A stretch of 64,000 nucleotides of DNA, from contig NZ_JARDUA010000003.1 in assembly GCF_029360645.1 (NCBI RefSeq), forward strand, positions 434,001-498,000, given 5' to 3'. The position numbers and the translations under genes are program-made. Under the pieces are notes generated by a model. It had not been told where the DNA came from. It saw nothing but the letters and a program-made list of their open reading frames with translations, and did no database searches. Below, in pieces: positions 18,401 through 26,260 of this stretch. The DNA is from Pontibacter litorisediminis. Lineage in GTDB: Bacteria; Bacteroidota; Bacteroidia; Cytophagales; Hymenobacteraceae. How positions within the stretch are numbered: position 1 is the stretch's first letter; each line of letters begins with the position of its first letter.

Positions 18401-18873
18401 GTCAGGGTTCTGGCGGCAGGACCGCAGAGGCGCCCATCGCCCAGGTAACCTTGCAGGCAAGCAACGGTTTCATTGTCTCCAACCATTTGTAGCTGCCTGA
18501 TCAAGAAGGCCTTGTTCTCCTCATGCCCGGCGCTCTGAAGGGCCTTGCAATAGGCATTGGCACTCATTTTCCTCCAATCCTCTCGCTCCGACTCCATAAC
18601 GTAAGTGGAGAAACCGCCCAAGGCGTATTCTATACTTGTATTATCTCCTTTGCCAGGTGCCGACAACATGCCGGCCATTTGCAGGATCCCTTCCTCGCCC
18701 ATGGCAGCAATTCCTGCCATACTTGCCTCCAGGTGCTTTTCGTCTCTTGCCGGCAGCTCTGCCAGCAAGTCAGCGATCTTCGTTGATAGGGTCCGTTGAT
18801 CGTTTTTGCGTTGCCCCATAACGCCGTTGCTTAAAATTAGCAAGGCGAGGAGCACGAATGATATCTTTCTCAT
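15451..18873 (-). CDS. HEAT-repeat protein with two C-terminal DUF1080 (3-keto-disaccharide hydrolase) domains
   Basis: 1140 aa with a Sec signal peptide (MRKISFVLLALLILSNGVMG). Residues about 30-680 are HEAT/armadillo-like helical repeats, Ala/Leu-rich, with phrases such as VRLAAIGAAGKLGQEEALPS and VRMAALEALANIAS. Residues about 690-900 are a first DUF1080/PF06439 domain (LFNGKDLTGWKG). Residues about 915-1130 are a second (LFDGTNMHNWQGN, FKLTPGANNGLGVRTP, YEGMELQILDND). DUF1080 proteins include hydrolases of 3-keto-disaccharides with a concanavalin-like fold. The double domain on a HEAT scaffold is unusually large. It is exported, probably to the periplasm, and lies between Gfo/Idh and GMC genes with short gaps. 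Confidence 0.85.
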   Translation of the reverse strand: MRKISFVLLALLILSNGVMGQRKNDQRTLSTKIADLLAELPARDEKHLEASMAGIAAMGEEGILQMAGMLSAPGKGDNTSIEYALGGFSTYVMESEREDWRKMSANAYCKALQSAGHEENKAFLIRQLQMVGDNETVACLQGYLGDGRLCGPAARTLTSINSPGASQALLQGLQNAQGDCQLALVEALGDTRHAAAVPALTPLASSQDEKLRKLALYALANIADPAAEAALAKAAEEDNYKFDKDNAVAAYLLYAKRLAEKGQPEQALRIAQSILGKTATDEQVHTRTAALKLLSDIQKEQSMPLLVNAAGDANKEYRAAALKFAGPYLTADNTSLWVNKQKKADAAVQAEIITMLGNNGAKGALPAVQKALKSKEEQVRLAAIGAAGKLGQEEALPSLLKAMRKGGEQEAIAVRNALLIMKGDGMTDKVSQALPKMPAVAQAELLAVLGARGENKRFQEVLPYAKHKDAAVRMAALEALANIASKENLPQLFNLLNETSRPEELEAVQKAVVAAVGDYENQAEKAKLVLQKMNEAPAEKRSAYFNILASIGGDQALQAVAQAFQNGDATTKKAALAALSQWSDVSAANELYRISAGNTTYLDQALKGYIRTVSLSKYPAPQKVLLLRKAMEVAQTTEQKQLILSQVGRNRTFPALVFAGKYLDEPALQQQAAHAVMNIALSSTDFQGDVVREYLNKTMQVLQGPDSEYQKESMRKFLAEMPQGEGFVPLFNGKDLTGWKGLVENPIARAKMDKKTLAQKQQQADEQMRKSWLVENGELIFTGKGDNIATVKQYGDIEMFVDWKIFDDGHKEGDAGIYLRGTPQVQIWDTSRVDVGAQVGSGGLYNNKVHPSKPLKVADNPLGEWNNFRILMQGDRVTVYLNGELVTDNVILENFWNRDLPIFPEEQIELQAHGSRIAYRDIYIREIPGPKPFELSAAERKEGFKVLFDGTNMHNWQGNTTDYTIEDGVLVVREPKFGSGGNLYTKQEYGDFVFRFEFKLTPGANNGLGVRTPLEGDAAYEGMELQILDNDAAIYRDLEDYQYHGSVYGVLTAKRGALKPVGEWNYQEVILKGPKVKVTLNGTTILEGDIAQASKNGTLDGKEHPGLKRAKGYIGFLGHGSTVWFRNIRIKDLSKDQKVL

Positions 18874-18934
18874 GATGTTAGCGCAGTATAATTCTAACCA
18901 ATAAAAGAGTGCTATTAAGTTCTAAGAAAAGCAG

Positions 18935-20209
18935 TTACACCAGTGTCCAGTCGGAGCGCATTGGTTGGTAAACCAAGCGATTGGCGCCCTCGTCGTTGAT
19001 GAACTCCTGTTTTACGGGGTCGAACTTGAGGGAGCGCCCCAGGCGCAGGGCGGCCAGCCCCATGTTGACAAGCGTGCAGGAGCGGTGGCCATTTTCCTCA
19101 TTCAGCGCGAACTTCTGGCGGTTCTTCACGGCCTGCACAAAGTCCGTTACCTGAGGCTCGGGATCAGGGAAGGCGGCTAACTTCCTTCTCAGGTCAGGAA
19201 TATCGGAGCGGAAGCCCGGGTAGAGCTTGCCCTTAGGGCCCTCGATGTAAGGGATGTTTTCCTCCTTGCCCTCCCCATCCAGAATGATCTGGCAACCATC
19301 TTCATAAGTATAGGTAATCCTGCGCCAGGTACCTACGGCATCGGCGTGTTGCTGCGGCGCGTCAATCTCCACGGAGACCGGGCTGGTGTTGTCTTTGCCC
19401 AGGAAGTACTGGATAGGGTCCAGGTAATGCTGCCCCATGTCGCCGAGGCCGCCGCCATCGTAGTCCCAGTAGCCACGGAAGGTGCCGTGTACGCGGTGCG
19501 GGTTGTAGGGCTTGTAGGGGGCAGGGCCAAGCCACATGTTGTAATCCAACTCCTGTGGCACAGGCGTCGGCTCCAGGTTGGTCTGGCCCACCCAATAAAA
19601 TTTCCAGTCATAGCCGGTGCCGCGGCCGACGGTCACTTTCAGAGGCCACCCGAGCAGGCCGCTATCCACCAGTTTCTTGATGGGCTTCACTTCAGTCCCC
19701 ATGCCGTAGAAGACATCATCAAACCTGAACCAGGTGTTGAGGCGGAAAATGCGCCCATGCTGCTGCACGGCCTCCACCACGCGCTTGCCCTCGCCAATGG
19801 TCCTGGTCATTGGCTTTTCGCACCAGATGTCCTTGCCTGCGCGGGCCGCATCCGCAGCCATAATGCCGTGCCAATGCGGCGGGGTGGCGATATGCACAAT
19901 ATCCACCTCCGGCATCTGGATCAATTCCCTGTAATCGGTAAAGGTTTTCACGCCCTTGCCCAGCATGTCCACCGCTTTCTTCAGGTGATTCTGGTCTACG
20001 TCACAGACGGCCACTACCCTTGTATCGGCGTAAGGGAAGTGGTTACGGCCCATGGCCCCCACCCCGATTACGCCTTTTGTTAGCTGGTCGCTAGGGGGGA
20101 CATAGCCTTTCCCACCCAACACAAAGCGCGGCACAATGGTAAAGGAGGCTAATGCAAAGGCAGACTTCTTTAGAAAGTCCCGTCTTGAGTTCTCTTTGTC
20201 TGGTTTCAT
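18935..20209 (-). CDS. Gfo/Idh/MocA-family oxidoreductase with Tat signal
   Basis: 424 aa from the ATG at 20209 (MKPDKENSRRDFLKKSAFAL); a longer frame to 20278 lacks support. SRRDFLKK is a twin-arginine export signal followed by a hydrophobic stretch. The NAD(P)-binding motif is GVIGVGAMGRNH, and the catalytic Lys motif is CEKPMTRTIGEG. The C-terminal domain ends in the Bacteroidota type (RSLKFDPVKQEFI). It probably acts in the periplasm with a tightly bound cofactor on a sugar or keto-sugar. First gene of the three-gene minus operon, 61 bp before the HEAT-DUF1080 gene. Confidence 0.9.
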   Translation of the reverse strand: MKPDKENSRRDFLKKSAFALASFTIVPRFVLGGKGYVPPSDQLTKGVIGVGAMGRNHFPYADTRVVAVCDVDQNHLKKAVDMLGKGVKTFTDYRELIQMPEVDIVHIATPPHWHGIMAADAARAGKDIWCEKPMTRTIGEGKRVVEAVQQHGRIFRLNTWFRFDDVFYGMGTEVKPIKKLVDSGLLGWPLKVTVGRGTGYDWKFYWVGQTNLEPTPVPQELDYNMWLGPAPYKPYNPHRVHGTFRGYWDYDGGGLGDMGQHYLDPIQYFLGKDNTSPVSVEIDAPQQHADAVGTWRRITYTYEDGCQIILDGEGKEENIPYIEGPKGKLYPGFRSDIPDLRRKLAAFPDPEPQVTDFVQAVKNRQKFALNEENGHRSCTLVNMGLAALRLGRSLKFDPVKQEFINDEGANRLVYQPMRSDWTLV

Positions 20210-20865
20210 GAAACATGGAGATTTTATACAACTTTTATTTTTATAGTGATATGGCTGCGATGGGCCATTTAAAAACAAACAGTAAGCGTAAAATCCGAAA
20301 CCAATATTTGCCTGGCACGGTGGGCCGCGGCACTTCGGAGGTAAGGTAGCCTTTGCCGCTGCTCAGGCAAATAACCTAGCAGTAGCTTTTGCCACAGCTT
20401 CATATGGGGTTAGGAAAACGAGGTGTGGGCTGGTCTTCCCTTATTTTGATTAGATTTAGTGCAAGGTCGTACTTGTGCTCCAGCTAGGTATCTGATCCGC
20501 TGGCTTTTATCCTAACAATATAGAAGTTTAGACATTACGAGTAAAGCTCTTTGCCTTTTAAAATTGTATTTATCTCAATTTTAAAAGGCACAACCCCAAA
20601 AATGTTCTGTTTTTAAGCCAGTGCCTTTGCATTCAAACTACTGTTGTGCTGCTGGCATGTATAAAAAACTGTTTACTGTGTTTTAGATTTTGTAGCTATG
20701 GAAGGGAGGAGGACTTTTAAATGCCTGTGGGGTCGATAGACATAGCAGGGGTAGGCGCATGAACAGGTGAGCCCAAGCCAGGAGCCAAGCCTTGCCGGTG
20801 CCGAACGGGCGGCGCGACTAGGCCTGCACAAAAGGGCAATTTGATACCTGTATGGCAACAGAGGG
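20210..20865. other. Intergenic region with AT-rich stem-loop
   Basis: About 650 bp without a credible gene; short frames here are shadows. It contains a perfect 14-bp AT-rich hairpin (20553-20566 and 20576-20589, 9-nt loop). The part from 20210 to about 20300 should hold the promoter and leader of the Gfo/Idh operon, but no clear TAnnTTTG box was found. No AAGTATA motif is present. Confidence 0.5.
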
Positions 20866-21339
20866 CTACCACCAAAAACTATAATCTGGCCCTGACTGCA
20901 GGTAATAGGTATAGGTGGTAACGAAGCCAAAAACGATATGGGCAAAGATAAGCGAGGTGAGGTAGCTGCGGAGGGTGATGAGGGGCGGGCGCGGGTGCAT
21001 CATGAAAAAAAAGTACCATACCACCATGGCTACGAGCCCATGTGCCAAGCCAAACAGCAAGCCCCAGGAAGCGGTAGGCACGCCTACCCCGGAATTCCAG
21101 AGTGCCAGGTATATTACGGCAAAGAAGACTCCGGCAGCGTAATGAGCCAGCGTTCCGGCTACTTTTGTACCGGTCAGTTCCGAGAGGCTGCCATCATCAT
21201 GGGTGCGGTTCAGGAGCATGGTGCCGAGGAGACGCACGACCTTCATCACGCGGTGTGTTGCAAAGGAAAGCAGGTACAGGAAGGCAGTCATGGCGGCGGT
21301 ACCGGCTATTCCTGCTATAACGGCATCTAGAAACTTCAT
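20866..21339 (-). CDS. Hypothetical four-helix membrane protein
   Basis: 157 aa. Four hydrophobic segments are visible: residues about 5-25 (AGIAGTAAMTAFLYLLSFA), 63-83 (AHYAAGVFFAVIYLAL), 91-113 (GLLFGLAHGLVAMVVWYFFFM) and 127-148 (SLIFAHIVFGFVTTYTYYL). The Gly-rich first helix and the His residues inside helices resemble small DUF-type inner-membrane proteins; no family is assigned. It lies 41 bp after the UbiA-family gene on the same strand and may share its transcript. Confidence 0.75.
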   Translation of the reverse strand: MKFLDAVIAGIAGTAAMTAFLYLLSFATHRVMKVVRLLGTMLLNRTHDDGSLSELTGTKVAGTLAHYAAGVFFAVIYLALWNSGVGVPTASWGLLFGLAHGLVAMVVWYFFFMMHPRPPLITLRSYLTSLIFAHIVFGFVTTYTYYLQSGPDYSFWW

Positions 21340-21380
21340 GGCTTTGGGTTCTGTCGCTATACGCTAGTACGAAAGCAGGC

Positions 21381-22259
21381 TTAACTCGGCCATATCCTTA
21401 CCATCATCATCAGCATGAACGCCGCGCTAATGCAAACAGAGGACACCTTGTTCATATGCATGGTGTTCTCAAAGTTCACAGCACTGGGGTCTTGCTGCGC
21501 CCGCACTACCCAGCCGGTGAAGAAGTATAACACAGGGGCGGTGCAGAGCAGAAATATGAAAATATTGTGTACCTGGCCTGAAGTAAAGTATAGCCACAAC
21601 AGCAGGCCTGTACCAGCTAACAGACTAACAGCGGCAAACAAATAAGTGCCGTTTATGCCTAAAAGCAGGCTAAGGGTGCGGTCGCCGCGGCGGCTGTCCT
21701 CCTCATGCTGGTAAATTTGGGTGAGGGGGTAGGAGCCGCATAGGAAAAGTGTGCTCACCAAGGCAAACCACACGTTCGGCTCCTGCAACACCTGCTGCAG
21801 CGGCAGGCCAACGCCTACCTGCACCATGGCATAGGTAAAGGCTCCCTGAAAGAAGGTGACTACAAAAGTGCTCAGGATCGGGTATTTTTTCAAGCGGATG
21901 CCCTCGTAGCTGTACGCTTTGGAGATGAACAGGTACAGCGCCACAAAGCTGGCAAAGAGCGGCGACAGCAGCAAACCGAACAGTATGGCCAGCACATCGA
22001 ACAGCAGGACCAGGTGCATGAGTTGCCGGTTAGGCTTGGGCGGATTCTTCAGCCCCCCAATGCTGCCTTCGTCGCGGTCGTAGTAGGAGTTGTAGCCGTT
22101 GCTGGCAGGATACACCAGTACATGCAGCACCAGAAACACCACCAGTGCCCGCCACCCGTTTAGCTGCGGCAGGGTGCTTAGCGCAAACCAGAAAATCGGC
22201 ATCAGGTACACCGAAAATGGGATGCGCATCAGCGTAAGGGCGGTGCGATAGCTATGCAT
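21381..22259 (-). CDS. UbiA-family prenyltransferase (membrane)
   Basis: 292 aa with about eight hydrophobic segments. The first Asp-rich motif is seen as NGYNSYYDRDEGSIGG (N-x3-D-R-D type) and the second as HEEDSRRGDRTLS, both in the UbiA arrangement for Mg-diphosphate binding. It transfers a prenyl chain to an acceptor (quinone head group, chlorin or other) in the inner membrane. The downstream membrane protein and upstream methyltransferase are on the same strand within 50 bp, suggesting one small prenyl-lipid pathway (inference). It is not clearly MenA or UbiA proper. Confidence 0.82.
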   Translation of the reverse strand: MHSYRTALTLMRIPFSVYLMPIFWFALSTLPQLNGWRALVVFLVLHVLVYPASNGYNSYYDRDEGSIGGLKNPPKPNRQLMHLVLLFDVLAILFGLLLSPLFASFVALYLFISKAYSYEGIRLKKYPILSTFVVTFFQGAFTYAMVQVGVGLPLQQVLQEPNVWFALVSTLFLCGSYPLTQIYQHEEDSRRGDRTLSLLLGINGTYLFAAVSLLAGTGLLLWLYFTSGQVHNIFIFLLCTAPVLYFFTGWVVRAQQDPSAVNFENTMHMNKVSSVCISAAFMLMMMVRIWPS

Positions 22260-22286
22260 GGCTGTTGTTCGTTAATTGCTACACTT

Positions 22287-22311
22287 ACTCATTCACTCAA
22301 CTACTCATTCA
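22287..22311. repeat. CACTCATTCA-type spacer repeat
   Basis: Two copies of ACTCATTCA (22287-22295 and 22303-22311) fill the spacer between the UbiA-family and methyltransferase genes and run into the stop codon of the latter. Related strings occur at 56491-56615 and 57162-57177. Confidence 0.6.
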
Positions 22312-23190
22312 AAATTGGTCTGGATACCCGATCAGGTAGATCACATGCTTCCCCGGGCCTGCGCCTGCACGACCTGCGCGCCAGGTATAGTTGGCCGCCT
22401 GTACCTCAGACGCCAGGCGTTGCAGTTGCTCCGGTGTGTAAATGCGCAGCAGCGATACGGTGCCATCCCACAGTATACCCAAGGGGATTAGTGGTAGGAT
22501 GTACGTAAAAAACAGCCTGCTGAGCCGGAACGGGCGAATGAAAGGCGTGACCACAAGTATAACAATGGGGAAGAGCAGCCACAGCACCAGCAGCTCCAGC
22601 CAGCTTTTCTTAGCACCCTCAAAAATGCCAATGGCAGCTCCCTTATCGGCAGCGTCCTGAAGTATGGCTTTGGCCAGGCGTGGCGGAAAATGATGGAACG
22701 AGGAGAAAATGGTGCGCACGCCCGTTATACTTGCGGGCACAGCCGTGGCATCTACAGGCGCAGGTATAAAACGGATGCTGCCGCCGGAATTCTGCTGCAG
22801 GTACGCATAGGCGCCAAGGTTCGGGTAGAGGTCGGAGAGGGTGACACGTACGGAGCTGCCCATGCGCTGGCTCAGTTGCTGCTGTATGGTAGCAATGCCG
22901 CCTCCGGCGCCTGAGCAAAGGTCGGTGAAGTGGCGTTGGTTGCTGCGCTCCAGCAGCTCCTGTAACAGCGGCAAGGCGGCCTCGTAGGCGTTGAGCCGGG
23001 AAATCATGAAGCGCAGGAAGTCGAGCATGCCCTGCCGGATAACGTGCGGGAACCAGCGGAGGTCTTCGAACTCAAAAAGTTGGAGGCGGATGTTCAAGGG
23101 CTGCTTTTTCGCTGAAGTACTCGGTGGCAGCGCTAAAGGTTTTGCGGGCGGCAAAAAGTGCAGGCGCAAGTATAAAGCGGTTGGCTCCAA
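22309..23190 (-). CDS. SAM-dependent methyltransferase-like protein with C-terminal membrane segments
   Basis: 293 aa as read; the true start may be one of several downstream codons. Residues about 85-190 look like a class I methyltransferase core: FTDLCSGAGGGIATIQQQL (motif I, GxGxG-like), TLSDLYPNLGAY (acidic residue after strand 2) and FSSFHHFPPRLAKAIL. Two hydrophobic helices follow (LELLVLWLLFPIVILVVTPF and LFFTYILPLIPLGIL), giving membrane attachment, and the C-terminus reads YLIGYP. It sits 50 bp upstream of the UbiA-family gene on the same strand. Substrate unknown; a lipid or quinone is plausible. Confidence 0.75.
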   Translation of the reverse strand: MEPTALYLRLHFLPPAKPLALPPSTSAKKQPLNIRLQLFEFEDLRWFPHVIRQGMLDFLRFMISRLNAYEAALPLLQELLERSNQRHFTDLCSGAGGGIATIQQQLSQRMGSSVRVTLSDLYPNLGAYAYLQQNSGGSIRFIPAPVDATAVPASITGVRTIFSSFHHFPPRLAKAILQDAADKGAAIGIFEGAKKSWLELLVLWLLFPIVILVVTPFIRPFRLSRLFFTYILPLIPLGILWDGTVSLLRIYTPEQLQRLASEVQAANYTWRAGRAGAGPGKHVIYLIGYPDQF

Positions 23191-23218
23191 CGTGCGCCTG
23201 AGCCAGAAAGCGTTATAC

Positions 23219-23722
23219 TTACATCAGGCCGTGCTCACCTGCACCCACACGCAGCCCATCACCGGTGTTGCTGAAGAACTGCCAGTATTCTGCCGCAGGC
23301 GCTGCCGGGTCGGGCAAGACAGAGAGCGTGGAGCCGTCGCTGAAGTATAGCATCAGCCCCCAGCCGTCCTGCTGCTCTGCGCGCTCCGCCACCAGGTTCG
23401 GGTTGTCGTTCACCAGCTCCATCAGGCGCTGGTCCAGCATGCTCGAGCCGGGCTTCTTCCAGTCCCATACCGGTGTCGGCAAACCTGCCTCGCGCTTGCG
23501 TATGTACATCTCGCTTTGTTTTATCAGGCCACCGTCGGTCAGGCGCAGCTCCCAGGGGCAGTTCACGGCAAGGGTTAGCTCGCCCACATCCAGCACAAGG
23601 CCCTGCGGCGTGGTGTAGTGGGTATGGCCGAAGTGGAAGTACACCACCGTCTCGGTGCGGGTAGTCTTATTCAGTGGCAACCCAATAACCTTGTTAAAGG
23701 CTTGCTGTAGTGTGTCTTGCAT
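23219..23722 (-). CDS. Hypothetical protein, 167 aa
   Basis: Start taken as the ATG at 23722 (MQDTLQQAFNKVIGLPLNK); the frame is open to 23770 but the extra residues look non-coding. There is no signal peptide or membrane segment. The sequence is beta-rich with Trp residues (VNCPWELRL, PVWDWKKPG, EYWQFFSN) and ends GLRVGAGEHGLM. It reads as a small cytosolic domain, perhaps an immunity- or SMI1-like fold, but nothing firm is recognised. It lies 28 bp upstream of the methyltransferase gene on the same strand. Confidence 0.72.
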   Translation of the reverse strand: MQDTLQQAFNKVIGLPLNKTTRTETVVYFHFGHTHYTTPQGLVLDVGELTLAVNCPWELRLTDGGLIKQSEMYIRKREAGLPTPVWDWKKPGSSMLDQRLMELVNDNPNLVAERAEQQDGWGLMLYFSDGSTLSVLPDPAAPAAEYWQFFSNTGDGLRVGAGEHGLM

Positions 23723-23824
23723 GTTTATAGGGGTCTTATGTGCGACTTCTGGAACAAATATAGCCAGCACACGTCAAAGTATACTTGTTCTAACAATATT
23801 TGCGAAGTATTAAGGAGGTACCTC

Positions 23825-23853
23825 TTGGAAGTTGTGTACAAAAAGTATCTTTG
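23825..23853 (+). promoter_or_regulatory. Candidate promoter of the PBP1A gene
   Basis: TTG at 23825-23827, an 18-bp spacer and TATCTTTG at 23846-23853 fit the Bacteroidota sigma-A pattern (TTG/TTTG, about 19 bp, TAnnTTTG). The gene starts 60 bp downstream. Confidence 0.55.
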
Positions 23854-23913
23854 TGATTGTTTTGTATTAAGTGCGATTGGGAATTTAACCGGAACAGCCT
23901 CTGTTTGCTAAAG

Positions 23914-26244
23914 ATGCCGAAGGAGCAAGAGAAAGTACAAGAACCTAAAACATCACCATCCATAGCCCAAAAGGTAATCAGCTTTACCTGGAAAGCGTTT
24001 TTTCTGGGCATTGCCGTGGTGGTGGGCTACCTGCTGAGTGTAGAGCACAACGTGCTGTATCTGTTTGGCGCCTCCCCCAGCCTGGACAGGCTGGAGAACC
24101 CGCGCTCCGACCAAGCCTCCGAATTGTATACAGCCGATGGCAAGCTGATCGGTAAGTACTTCCGTGAGAACCGCAGCCCGGTTACCTACAAGGAGCTGTC
24201 GCCGCAGTTGGTGCAGGCGCTCATTGCCACCGAGGATATCCGCTTTTATGAGCATGCCGGTATAGACCCCGAGGCGATCGTGTCGGCGGTGTACGGCAGC
24301 TTCAGAGGCGAGGCCCGCGGCGCCAGTACCATCACGCAGCAGCTGGCCAAGAACCTCTACAAAACCCGCACCGACGACTCCAAAGGCGTGTTGGGCCACG
24401 TCCCTGGCCTCAGCATCGTGATTTCCAAAACCAAGGAGTGGCTCACGGCCATAAAGCTGGAGCAGCGCTATACCAAGGAGGAGATCCTGACGATGTACCT
24501 GAACACGGTGGATTTCGGCTCGAACTCCTTTGGTGTGAAAGTGGCGGCCAAAACCTTCTTTAACACCACCCCCGAAAAACTGAAAATGGAAGAGGCCGCC
24601 GTGCTGGTGGGCCTTCTGAAAGCGCCAACCTACTACAGCCCGCGCTTTAACCCTAACAATTCCACCCGCCGCCGCAATGTGGTGCTGGGGCAGATGGTAA
24701 AGTACGGCTACCTGGGCAAGGCAGAGGCCGACTCCTTGAGCCAGCTGCCGCTGGAGCTGGACTATAATGTGGAGAACCACTACGACGGGCCTGCGACCTA
24801 CTTCAGGGGTGCCGTGGCGGACTACCTGCAGGAGTGGTGCAAGGAGAACGGCTACGACCTCTACCGCGACGGCTTGAAAGTATACACCACTATCGACTCC
24901 AGGATGCAGGCACACGCCGAGGCGGCCATGGAAGAACAGATGCGCAAGCTGCAGCGCCGCTTCGACAACCACTGGGAGGGCAAGAACCCGTGGGTGGACG
25001 AGAAGAACCGGGAGATACCGAACTTTATCGAGGAAACCATCAAGCGCACTGCCTATTACCGCCGCCTGAAAAAGAAGTATGGCGATGATACCGCAGCCAT
25101 AAACAAAGAACTGAACCGCCCGCGCGAGATGAAGGTGTTCACCTGGGAGAACGACTCGCTGGAGAAGACGGTGACCATGAGCCCGCTCGACTCGCTGGCT
25201 TACTACAAGCACTTCCTGCACGGCGGCATGATGACCATGGACCCCTTCACCGGCCATATCAAGGCGTGGGTGGGCGGCATCAACTACAAGTACTTTAAGT
25301 ACGACCACGTGAAACAGGCGCGCCGCCAGCCGGGCTCTACCTTTAAGCCGTTTGTGTATGTGGCGGCCATTGATAACGGTTACTCGCCCTGCGATAAGAT
25401 CGTGGACCAGCGCATCACAATAAACTATGTGGAGAAAGGGGAGAAAAAGAGTTGGTCGCCCACGAACGCGGACTGGGAGTATACCGGTGCTCCGATGACA
25501 CTGCGCCGGGGCATGGGCAAATCGGTGAACTCGGTTACGGCGCAGCTAACGGAGCGCATAGGCTGGGAAACCGTGGTGGATTATGCGCACAAGCTGGGCA
25601 TCAAAAGCTCGCTGGAGTCGGTGCCGTCCATTGGCCTGGGGCCAAGCGATGTGTCCATCTTCGAGATGGTGGGTGCCTACAGTACTTTCCCGAACTACGG
25701 CTTCCATACCGAGCCCATGTTCATTACCCGCATCGAGGACCAGAACGGCAACCTGCTGCACCAGTTTACGCCGGTGCAGAAAAAGGTGCTGAGCGAGGAA
25801 ACGGCTTTCCTGATGATGCACATGCTGAAGGGAGGCATCGAGGAGCCGGGCGGTACTTCGCAGGCGCTGTGGGAGTACGACCTCTGGAAGGGCAATGAGA
25901 TCGGCGGCAAGACCGGTACCACCTCTAACCACTCCGACGGCTGGTTTATGGGCGTGACAAAAGACCTGGTGACGGGTGTGTGGGTAGGCGGCGAGGACCG
26001 TAGCATCCACTTCCGCACCTCACAGTTAGGTGAGGGCTCTAAGACGGCACTGCCGGTCTTTGGCCTGTACATGGAGCGTATCTACAAGGATAAAGAGCTA
26101 GGCTATACTATGGGCCGCTTTCCGCAACCAACCGTAAAAATAAGCAAGAAGTATAACTGCACTACTGTGCTGCCAAAGCCTATGCCAGACTCCACGCAAC
26201 TAGACCCTGTGCTGGAACTGCTGAACATCGGGGACATACTGTAG
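23914..26244 (+). CDS. Penicillin-binding protein 1A (bifunctional transglycosylase/transpeptidase)
   Basis: 776 aa from the ATG at 23914 (MPKEQEKVQEPKTSPS). One membrane anchor lies at about residues 28-48. The GT51 transglycosylase has IATEDIRFYEHAGIDPEA (catalytic Glu in EDxxF) and RGASTITQQLAKNLY. The transpeptidase has STFK as the serine motif (RQPGSTFKPFVY), SVN (GMGKSVNSVTAQL) and KTGT (IGGKTGTTSNHSDGW). It polymerises and cross-links peptidoglycan on the outer face of the inner membrane. All key residues are present and the length is normal. The 207-aa unknown gene follows after 16 bp. Confidence 0.96.
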   Translation: MPKEQEKVQEPKTSPSIAQKVISFTWKAFFLGIAVVVGYLLSVEHNVLYLFGASPSLDRLENPRSDQASELYTADGKLIGKYFRENRSPVTYKELSPQLVQALIATEDIRFYEHAGIDPEAIVSAVYGSFRGEARGASTITQQLAKNLYKTRTDDSKGVLGHVPGLSIVISKTKEWLTAIKLEQRYTKEEILTMYLNTVDFGSNSFGVKVAAKTFFNTTPEKLKMEEAAVLVGLLKAPTYYSPRFNPNNSTRRRNVVLGQMVKYGYLGKAEADSLSQLPLELDYNVENHYDGPATYFRGAVADYLQEWCKENGYDLYRDGLKVYTTIDSRMQAHAEAAMEEQMRKLQRRFDNHWEGKNPWVDEKNREIPNFIEETIKRTAYYRRLKKKYGDDTAAINKELNRPREMKVFTWENDSLEKTVTMSPLDSLAYYKHFLHGGMMTMDPFTGHIKAWVGGINYKYFKYDHVKQARRQPGSTFKPFVYVAAIDNGYSPCDKIVDQRITINYVEKGEKKSWSPTNADWEYTGAPMTLRRGMGKSVNSVTAQLTERIGWETVVDYAHKLGIKSSLESVPSIGLGPSDVSIFEMVGAYSTFPNYGFHTEPMFITRIEDQNGNLLHQFTPVQKKVLSEETAFLMMHMLKGGIEEPGGTSQALWEYDLWKGNEIGGKTGTTSNHSDGWFMGVTKDLVTGVWVGGEDRSIHFRTSQLGEGSKTALPVFGLYMERIYKDKELGYTMGRFPQPTVKISKKYNCTTVLPKPMPDSTQLDPVLELLNIGDIL

Positions 26245-26260
26245 TTAATCCTATAAAATT

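Noticed and set aside
20673..20945. 90-aa ORF (minus) at the end of the 20.2-20.9 kb spacer
   Set aside because: Overlaps the membrane-protein gene in another frame, has no family features and no ribosome site.
23953..25308. 451-aa ORF antisense to PBP1A
   Set aside because: Val/His/Gln/Leu-rich shadow of the PBP1A gene, which has all catalytic motifs.
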